A DNA stretch of 12,359 bases from DUNY01 sp964520055 (GTDB taxonomy: Bacteria > Bacillota > Thermosediminibacteria > Thermosediminibacterales > Tepidanaerobacteraceae), in contig CAZFME010000065.1 of the NCBI GenBank assembly GCA_964520055.1, positions 1-12,359 on the forward strand, in the 5' to 3' direction. This document shows positions 7,620 through 12,359 of the stretch, one piece after another (positions within the stretch are counted from its first letter, which is position 1; each line of letters starts with the position of its first letter). The notes beneath the pieces are model-generated. The model made no database searches. It was given only the letters and a program-made list of their open reading frames with translations, and was not told the DNA's origin. The position numbers and the translations under genes were made by a program.

Positions 7620-7648
7620 ATTATATAGAAGATATAAACCATTGTCAA
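7620..7648 (-). promoter_or_regulatory. Sigma-A promoter of the alaS cluster
   Basis: TTGACA (complement of 7643-7648) and TATAAT (complement of 7620-7625) are both perfect and spaced 17 bp apart. The predicted start is near 7613, leaving a leader of about 50 nt to alaS, too short for a T-box. Confidence 0.85.
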
Positions 7649-7763
7649 CATTTACTATTATACCCACTCTATATATTGAATTTTATTCCAAATGTTATAC
7701 TATAAAAACCTTCGTTTTAATTTCACGGTCAACATAGTGTTGTATTATAACGCATATGTTTTT

Positions 7764-7791
7764 AGAACAAAATTGATTTTTCAGCAATCAA
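7764..7791 (-). terminator. Probable intrinsic terminator after rseC
   Basis: Eight bases after the rseC stop codon the minus strand forms TTGATT-loop-AATCAA (7773-7791) followed by TTTTGTTCT. The stem is short and AT-rich, so termination may be weak. It separates rseC from the alaS promoter. Confidence 0.45.
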
Positions 7792-7798
7792 CTTCGCA

Positions 7799-8224
7799 TT
7801 ATAATTCGGATATTCTTACAATGCAAGAAGAATACTTTTTATTGGTTTCTTCCCGCTTAGCAAACCAGTGTATACGTAAAAAACTGATAAACATCGCTCC
7901 AACTCCGGTTAGGAGTGCAAAAAGCTCAGTTGCTATTATGTTTAATAACCCAGAAACTTTATACCCAAAACCTACACCTGCTAAAAATGCTAAAAGCGGA
8001 ACCCCGTAAGCTATTAAAGTTGCTGATAAAAATGTTGATGCATTAAGCTCTATTTCGACAACTTGACCTACTTTTGCGTTAAGGGGATTTTTAGCCCACA
8101 CTTTAAGGGATTTGCCTTTTTCCCCGACTGAGCAGCCTCTGCAGCCATCACAAGCAGAAGTTCGTCTTATTTCAACTTGGGCACAATCTTTTTTATTTGC
8201 AAGCACAATACCTTTTTCCCTCAT
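7799..8224 (-). CDS. rseC: RseC/MucC family integral membrane protein
   Basis: RseC-family proteins are small membrane proteins tied to redox systems: the SoxR-reducing Rsx/Rnf complex and sigma-E regulation in Proteobacteria. Their role in Clostridia is not established. From the ATG at 8224 the protein has 141 residues. A cytoplasmic N-terminal domain carries the conserved triad C25-x2-C28-x2-C31 (SACDGCRGC), followed by the short beta-rich KVWAKNPLNAKVGQVVEIEL segment. Two hydrophobic helices follow at about 66-88 and 96-116, then a basic cytoplasmic tail. The start is fixed by GGAGGGG six bases upstream; an in-frame ATG 21 codons earlier lacks such a site and adds a non-family extension. 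It stands alone between tcdA and alaS with no rnf genes in the window. Confidence 0.88.
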   Translation of the reverse strand: MREKGIVLANKKDCAQVEIRRTSACDGCRGCSVGEKGKSLKVWAKNPLNAKVGQVVEIELNASTFLSATLIAYGVPLLAFLAGVGFGYKVSGLLNIIATELFALLTGVGAMFISFLRIHWFAKREETNKKYSSCIVRISEL

Positions 8225-8548
8225 TTTTCCCCTCCGAATACCGAAAATCAATCTAATATATGGGTTTGTCTTATAGATTATTATCACAGTTATAAGTTCA
8301 TTGATTTTTCTATCTTCATTGTTAGTTGTACTACTTCAGCAACGCATCTACGATCCTAATAAATCTTCTTTGTATAATACTGCTCTAACAGCGGCAATTT
8401 GTATCAATATGTCTGCACAGTATTTTTCTATTTTTTATATTTTCTGAATGCCTTTTATCTGACCTTCTACTTTCTCAAACATTGAAGTAGGTTAGTTTTG
8501 CTTTAAAAAAGCAATACATAAATGCCATCTGAAGACATATCTATTATA
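8225..8548. other. Noncoding interval between rseC and tcdA
   Basis: This 324-base AT-rich stretch has no supportable gene. It holds a small hairpin at about 8500-8516 (TTGCTTT/AAAGCAA, loop of three) that has no T-run on either side. Weak -10-like motifs occur (for example TATAAT on the plus strand at 8371-8376), but none has a convincing -35. The rseC promoter probably lies here and could not be pinned down. Confidence 0.6.
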
Positions 8549-9310
8549 TTATATTGTTTTAGCATGGTCAATTTTTACCAAATGGTTGACTACCTCACCT
8601 GCGATTATTAGCCCCATTACTGAGGGCACAAAAGAAACACTTCCCTGTAGGTTTTTACAAAATATGCAGGATTGTTGTTTACTTTTATTAAGTAATATGC
8701 CACTTTCACATTTATTACTTAAAGGAGTTTCAGTAGAAAATACAACTTTTACTCCTTTTTCTATGCCATTTTTCCGAAGCTCTCTCCTGACTTTCCTGGC
8801 CATTGGGCACACCGATGTTTGTGATATATCTGTTACTTTAAACTTGGTAGGGTCTAATTTGTTTCCAGCTCCCATGGCTGAAATAATTGGGATGTTTGAT
8901 TTTTTGCAATTAATAATTAAGTTAACCTTTGAGGCTACGGTATCTATAGCATCCACTATGTAATCATAATAACCGGTCAAGATATTTGAAGCGCTTTTTT
9001 CCGAATAAAATTCCCGGATGCCAACTACCATTGCATCGGGATTTATATCAAGAATCCTATCTTTCATTGCATCAACTTTAGCTAAACCTATAGTTGAATG
9101 GGCGGCATGAATCTGACGATTTAAGTTAGAAGGACATATTATATCAGCATCAACAAGTATGAGTGTTCCTACTCCGGCTCTGGCCAGAGCCTCCGCTGTA
9201 AAAGAACCCACACCACCAATACCTATAATAACTACTTTTGACTTTTTTAGCTTTTCTATGCCTTCCTTACCAATAAGCATTTCTGTTCTGGAAAAAATGT
9301 CTTCTCTCAC
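8549..9310 (-). CDS. tcdA: tRNA threonylcarbamoyladenosine dehydratase TcdA (CsdL/YrvM)
   Basis: TcdA is an E1-like ThiF-fold enzyme that uses ATP to cyclise t6A37 to ct6A in ANN-decoding tRNAs. The 253-residue protein starts with the family hallmark FSRTEMLIG. It has the nucleotide-binding glycine loop at residues 30-36 (GIGGVGS), the acidic pair D54/D56, the N62-N64-R65 (NLNRQ) motif, K78, and D120-A-I-D123. The C-terminus matches the conserved VSFVPSVMGLIIAGEVV helix. The start is GTG at 9310, with GGAG eight bases upstream. Cysteines at 168, 201, 215 and 218, including a CxxC, stand in a region that is often Cys-poor. The gene directly follows the 6S RNA, as in Bacillus (aspS-6S-yrvM). 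No separate promoter fits in the 38-base gap, so expression may depend on read-through. Confidence 0.93.
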   Translation of the reverse strand: MREDIFSRTEMLIGKEGIEKLKKSKVVIIGIGGVGSFTAEALARAGVGTLILVDADIICPSNLNRQIHAAHSTIGLAKVDAMKDRILDINPDAMVVGIREFYSEKSASNILTGYYDYIVDAIDTVASKVNLIINCKKSNIPIISAMGAGNKLDPTKFKVTDISQTSVCPMARKVRRELRKNGIEKGVKVVFSTETPLSNKCESGILLNKSKQQSCIFCKNLQGSVSFVPSVMGLIIAGEVVNHLVKIDHAKTI

Positions 9311-9346
9311 TGATATCGCTCCATAGTGTATGTATAAAAATCCGTA

Positions 9347-9547
9347 TAAAAAAAAGCCCCACCATGCCGTGTTCGCTGACTGTAAATAGAGACCCGGCTC
9401 CCCAGGTGGGTGTCCTCCTGAGTGCTTTATATTTCCCTTCGAAAGGGCTTATATGCTGCATCCAGAGACCGAACTCCCTATATCAGAGTGTTGGCTCTTT
9501 ACTAGGCCAGTTTACACGCACACAGCAGGGTACTTTTTCTATTTTCT
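9347..9547 (-). ncRNA. ssrS: 6S RNA
   Basis: 6S RNA mimics an open promoter and binds the sigma-A RNA polymerase holoenzyme. The predicted transcript is about 200 nt. Its 5' end (CCCTGCTGTGTGCGTGT) can pair with its 3' end (ACACGGCATGGTGGGGC) to form the closing stem, followed by a run of eight T (9348-9355) as terminator. A short apical hairpin, CCCTT-TCG-AAGGG at 9435-9447, sits almost exactly in the middle, as expected of the rod-shaped 6S fold. The position between aspS and tcdA matches Bacillus subtilis 6S-1 (bsrA). The TSS is inferred from the promoter at 9554-9582. A covariance-model search was not possible here. Confidence 0.85.
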
Positions 9548-9553
9548 ATGACT

Positions 9554-9582
9554 ATAATATCATAAAGCAGGCTACTTATCAA
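9554..9582 (-). promoter_or_regulatory. Promoter of the 6S RNA gene
   Basis: TTGATA (complement of 9577-9582) is spaced 17 bp from TATTAT (complement of 9554-9559). The -35 and -10 have one mismatch each. Transcription would begin near 9547. The -35 lies about 38 bases after the aspS stop codon, and no terminator is visible between them. Confidence 0.72.
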
Positions 9583-9620
9583 GGTTTCACATTAATTAAA
9601 CCATGCCAATTGCTGTCATT

Positions 9621-11393
9621 TTATAATTTTATTTGAACGTGGAGCTCTTGCAACTGTTTTATATCAACCTTACCCGGTGCTTCGGTCATAAGGCATGAAG
9701 CATTTTGCGTTTTGGGAAAAGCAATGCAGTCCCTGATGCTTTCTAAGCCAAGTAGCAGCATAATCATACGATCTAACCCATAGGCTATACCACCATGAGG
9801 AGGCGTTCCGTATTCAAAAGCTCTGAGTAAGAAACCAAAATTGTTTCTCGCTCTTTCCTCGGAAAAGCCAAGAATCTCAAACATTTTTTCCTGAAGGGAT
9901 GCATCATGTATCCTTATACTCCCACCTCCTAGTTCAGTGCCGTTTAAAATGATATCATAGGCTTTTGCCCTAACCTTGGCAGGTTCTTTATCAAGTAGAG
10001 GAATATCTTCTTCCATCGGTGAGGTAAAAGGATGGTGCTTGGCAACAAATCTCTTTTCTTCTTCACTGTATTCCAATAGAGGAAACTCAGTAACCCAAAG
10101 GAAGTTTAACTTTTCCTTATCTATTAAATTCAAGGTTTTGGCTAGGTAAACCCTCAAATTGCCTAAAGAGGTCATTGCCAGTTCAGGATTGCTGTCAGCT
10201 ACAAATATGATTAAGTCACCGGTTTCACCAGCAAGCTTATCTAAGATTTTATCAATAGTCTCCTCATTTAAAAACTTGGCTATGGGGGATTTGATTCCAT
10301 CCGATGTGATATTTATCCAAGCCAGTCCCTTTGCTCCAAATTCTTTTGCCTTTTCCGCAAGTTCATCTATTTGTCTACGGCTAAAGGTTTCTCCGCCTTT
10401 TTTAATATTTAAGCCTTTTACACTGCCCCCACCTTTAACGGTTTCACTAAACACTTTAAAATCGCTACTAACGACAATATCTGATATATCAACCATCTCC
10501 ATGCCAAACCTTGTATCCGGCTTATCTGAGCCGTATTTCGCCATAGCATCTGCATAAGTCATTCGGGCAAAAGGTATTTGTATTTTTGTTCCGGTAACAT
10601 TTTCTATCACATATTTTATTAATTTTTCATTTAATGAAATTATATCCTCCACATCTACGAAAGACATTTCTATATCAAGTTGTGTAAATTCAGGTTGCCT
10701 ATCGGCTCTCAAATCTTCATCCCTGAAACACCGTGCTATCTGATAATAACGTTCCATACCGGCTACCATTAATATTTGCTTAAATAGTTGAGGTGACTGT
10801 GGCAGTGCGTAAAATTCGCCTGGATTTAGCCGACTGGGAACCAGATAATCCCGAGCACCTTCAGGTGTACTCTTAGTTAGAATAGGTGTCTCTATTTCCA
10901 AAAACAAATGTTCATCTAGAAAATCTCTTATAGCCTTGTTGACTTTACTACGAAAAATCATGTTGTTTTGCATTTTAGGCCTTCTTAAATCTAGATATCT
11001 ATACTTAAGCCTTACACTTTCATCGACTTTCACATTATCTTCTATGGCAAAGGGCGGAGTTTTAGCTTTGCTTAAAATATCCAAGTCCTCTCCCAATACT
11101 TCAACATAGCCTGTAGGAATTTTGGGATTTACATTTTCCTTAGGGCGTTTATAAACTTTCCCCTTAACAGCAATAACATATTCATTCCTGATTTGATCGG
11201 CTTTTTTAAAAGACTCTCTATACTCAGGATTAAATACAACCTGAACGATGCCACTGCGATCTCTCAAATCCACAAAAATAAGGCCACCCAGATCGCGCCG
11301 AGTTTGAACCCAGCCAGAAAGGCATACTTCTCTGCCTTCATGATTATCTCTTAATTTACCACAGTAGAAATTTCTCTTTATCTTTTCCCTCAC
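9621..11393 (-). CDS. aspS: Aspartyl-tRNA synthetase (bacterial type)
   Basis: AspRS charges tRNA-Asp and, in organisms without AsnRS, sometimes tRNA-Asn for the GatCAB transamidation route. The 590-residue length and layout are those of the bacterial class IIb enzyme. An N-terminal OB-fold anticodon domain covers about 1-110 (SGWVQTRRDLGGLIFVDLRD). The catalytic core has QSPQLFKQ (199-206) and motif 2 around 222-244 (CFRDEDLRADRQPEFTQLDI). The GAD insertion domain lies at about 290-425. Motif 3 is near 539-549 (GLDRMIMLLLG). Residue 35 is Leu, as in the tRNA-Asp-specific E. coli enzyme; the relaxed Pseudomonas enzyme has His there. The start is GTG at 11393 with AGGAG nine bases upstream. 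Expression is under a T-box leader. Confidence 0.98.
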   Translation of the reverse strand: MREKIKRNFYCGKLRDNHEGREVCLSGWVQTRRDLGGLIFVDLRDRSGIVQVVFNPEYRESFKKADQIRNEYVIAVKGKVYKRPKENVNPKIPTGYVEVLGEDLDILSKAKTPPFAIEDNVKVDESVRLKYRYLDLRRPKMQNNMIFRSKVNKAIRDFLDEHLFLEIETPILTKSTPEGARDYLVPSRLNPGEFYALPQSPQLFKQILMVAGMERYYQIARCFRDEDLRADRQPEFTQLDIEMSFVDVEDIISLNEKLIKYVIENVTGTKIQIPFARMTYADAMAKYGSDKPDTRFGMEMVDISDIVVSSDFKVFSETVKGGGSVKGLNIKKGGETFSRRQIDELAEKAKEFGAKGLAWINITSDGIKSPIAKFLNEETIDKILDKLAGETGDLIIFVADSNPELAMTSLGNLRVYLAKTLNLIDKEKLNFLWVTEFPLLEYSEEEKRFVAKHHPFTSPMEEDIPLLDKEPAKVRAKAYDIILNGTELGGGSIRIHDASLQEKMFEILGFSEERARNNFGFLLRAFEYGTPPHGGIAYGLDRMIMLLLGLESIRDCIAFPKTQNASCLMTEAPGKVDIKQLQELHVQIKL

Positions 11394-11490
11394 AATAAAC
11401 AGCTCCTTTTTAATAATTAAGTTTTGGTTTTATGTTGTTTGTTGAACCCATTTACCAAAAAGCTTAAACCAAGAATATTTATACTCATAA

Positions 11491-11539
11491 AAAATAAAAA
11501 ACTCTCTCACTGATAATAAACATATCAGGGACGAGAGTC
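11491..11539 (-). terminator. T-box-controlled terminator upstream of aspS
   Basis: On the minus strand GACTCTC and CTGATA pair with TATCAG and GAGAGAGT around an AT-rich loop (11501-11539), followed by TTTTTATTTT (11491-11500). It lies directly after the T-box sequence. About 97 bases of featureless leader follow before the aspS start. Confidence 0.88.
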
Positions 11540-11740
11540 TTCCCGCGGTGCCACCCTGTTTGGAAAATCCCACTTTTAATTTTAACGCATAAAACGTAAA
11601 TCTCTACTAAATATTCGAGATTCAAACTCCGAGGTGTTATCAGGCATATACTTCTTCAAAAAGAACTCTCAATCTCGACTCTTTTTCCCTGTTGAAATGA
11701 AATATGCCTTAGCCTCATCATTGCCTTTAGCAATATCTTT
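11491..11740 (-). promoter_or_regulatory. T-box riboswitch upstream of aspS, apparent Asn specifier (AAC)
   Basis: The T-box core CAGGGTGGCACCGCGGG is at 11542-11558. Its UGGC bulge fits a tRNA with G73, true of both tRNA-Asp and tRNA-Asn. Stem I is supported by GGCATAT/ATATGCC and GAGG/CCTC pairings flanking the specifier loop (GAGG near 11714-11717). In the alignment xxx-R-CCTY-GGAG shared with the serine T-box, the specifier is AAC (11636-11638), an asparagine codon. The GAT just before it is the only Asp codon nearby, but is out of register. The apical Stem I sequence is less canonical than in the serine T-box. Confidence 0.9.
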
Positions 11741-11746
11741 TTGATA

Positions 11747-11775
11747 ATTATAAATAAATTTTCGCCCCGTGTCAA
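11747..11775 (-). promoter_or_regulatory. Sigma-A promoter of aspS
   Basis: A perfect TTGACA (complement of 11770-11775) and a perfect TATAAT (complement of 11747-11752) are separated by 17 bp. The start is predicted near 11740, giving a leader of about 350 nt. The promoter is divergent from that of the htrA gene. Confidence 0.88.
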
Positions 11776-11802
11776 TGTTATTATCGACTATTTACTCACA
11801 AA

Positions 11803-11848
11803 TTCATAACAAATTTAACATAAATTTAATAAAAAAAAAGGTTATAAT
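11803..11848 (+). promoter_or_regulatory. htrA promoter with 11-bp spaced repeats (candidate response-regulator boxes)
   Basis: A perfect TATAAT (11843-11848) precedes htrA, but no -35 hexamer sits at the right distance. Instead three 11-bp units occur in tandem: TTCATAACAAA (11803-11813), TTTAACATAAA (11814-11824) and TTTAATAAAAA (11825-11835). One-turn spacing of TTNAACA-like half-sites resembles boxes bound by PhoB/PhoP (OmpR-family) regulators. The AT-rich context lowers certainty. Confidence 0.45.
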
Positions 11849-11893
11849 TATACTAGCTAGAATATGAAATATGAGAATGGAGGTTGAAAAATA

Positions 11894-12359
11894 ATGCAAT
11901 TTAAAAAAAGAAAATATCTCATTGCGGTATTGGTAGGTCTTGCCCTAGGAATTGCCTTGGTAGGGGGAGGTATTCTGGCTTATAATTCTATCTATCCCGA
12001 AACTACGGCTCGTGCCGGAATGGAGGGAAGTGAGCAGGCAAGGTCACTGTCTACAGTTTTACCTACCAGCATACCGGAAACAGTCGACCAAATCAGTGAT
12101 GCAGTGGTTTATCTCGAAACTACCGTCGAAAATGCANNNNNNNNNNGAGACAGTTTTAGTTTTCGCACGACGCCAAAAGTCAGCAGAGGTATAGGTTCCG
12201 GATTCATTATCAACCCTGAAGGGTATATTATAACCAACGAACATGTTATCAATGGTGCAAAAGAAGTTAGTGTCACGGTAAAAGGCTTTGATGAACCTTT
12301 TAAAGCCACAGTTGTTGGAAAAGACTTTAATTTGGATTTAGCTGTGCTAAAGATTAATT
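11894..12359 (+). CDS. htrA: HtrA/DegP-type membrane-anchored serine protease, N-terminal part
   Basis: HtrA proteases degrade or refold misfolded exported proteins outside the cytoplasmic membrane. The first 155 codons are in the window. A basic start (QFKKRKY) and one hydrophobic helix (about 8-30) form an uncleaved signal anchor. They are followed by a linker, ISDAVVYLETTVEN, and the trypsin-like fold beginning GIGSGFIINPEGYIITNEHV. By nominal numbering the catalytic His is H117 (NEHV) and the Asp is D148 (DFNLDLAVL). The Ser nucleophile and the PDZ domain lie beyond the edge. GGAGG lies ten bases before the ATG. Ten N bases at 12137-12146 interrupt the linker, so residue numbers after 81 are nominal, although the frame continues correctly across them. 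It is the only plus-strand gene, divergent from aspS. Confidence 0.94.
   Translation, partial: MQFKKRKYLIAVLVGLALGIALVGGGILAYNSIYPETTARAGMEGSEQARSLSTVLPTSIPETVDQISDAVVYLETTVENAXXXXDSFSFRTTPKVSRGIGSGFIINPEGYIITNEHVINGAKEVSVTVKGFDEPFKATVVGKDFNLDLAVLKIN
12137..12146. other. Assembly gap (10 N)
   Basis: Ten unresolved bases lie in the region coding the linker between the membrane anchor and the protease domain of HtrA. A round number of Ns suggests a placeholder, so the true length is unknown. Confidence 0.95.

Noticed and set aside
7563..7620. T-box or other riboswitch in the alaS leader
   Set aside because: The leader from the consensus promoter is only about 50 nt and lacks the AGGGTGGNACCGCG core.
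8225..8287. Upstream ATG at 8287 as the start of rseC
   Set aside because: The extra 21 residues are not family-like, and the GGAGGGG site is placed for the ATG at 8224.
8586..8963. 125-codon open frame on the plus strand
   Set aside because: It is the antisense shadow of tcdA; its composition follows the complementary codons.
10159..10557. 132-codon open frame on the plus strand
   Set aside because: It lies wholly antisense to the strongly conserved aspS gene, has no ribosome binding site, and resembles no family.

Overview
The window looks like chromosomal DNA of an anaerobic, low-GC Gram-positive bacterium of the class Clostridia. The basis is AT-rich sequence, consensus sigma-A promoters with 17-bp spacers, GGAGG-type ribosome binding sites, T-box riboswitches on amino-acid genes, the alaS-ireB-ruvX-DUF1292 cluster typical of Firmicutes, and a 6S RNA gene between aspS and tcdA as in Bacillus. 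The ferredoxin-fused aldo/keto reductase and the RseC-like protein fit an anaerobe. The exact genus cannot be named from sequence alone.

Almost everything is read from the minus strand, so the transcription units are described from right to left. (1) At the right edge a plus-strand HtrA/DegP-type protease gene begins; it contains a 10-N assembly gap and runs off the window. (2) Divergent from it is aspS, behind a consensus promoter and a T-box leader whose apparent specifier is AAC (Asn), then a 6S RNA gene with its own promoter, then tcdA (ct6A37 tRNA modification). (3) A single rseC-like membrane protein gene follows, flanked by sparse noncoding DNA. (4) Next is the alaS cluster: alaS, ireB, an inserted aldo/keto reductase-ferredoxin gene, ruvX and an acidic DUF1292 protein. 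There are signs of internal promoters before the reductase and before DUF1292. (5) The left part is a serine-biosynthesis operon: consensus promoter, T-box with specifier TCC (Ser), a badly decayed class V aminotransferase gene, and serA, which lacks only its last few codons at the window edge.

The themes are translation (AspRS, AlaRS, TcdA) and serine supply under tRNA-charging control, with redox and envelope functions alongside. The most notable points are the Asn-type specifier on the aspS T-box, the dead aminotransferase inside an otherwise intact Ser-T-box/serA operon, 11-bp repeats upstream of htrA that resemble response-regulator boxes, and the reductase gene inserted into a conserved cluster. 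I found no CRISPR array, transposase, phage gene, tRNA or rRNA, and nothing that looks like a new multi-gene defence or biosynthetic system.
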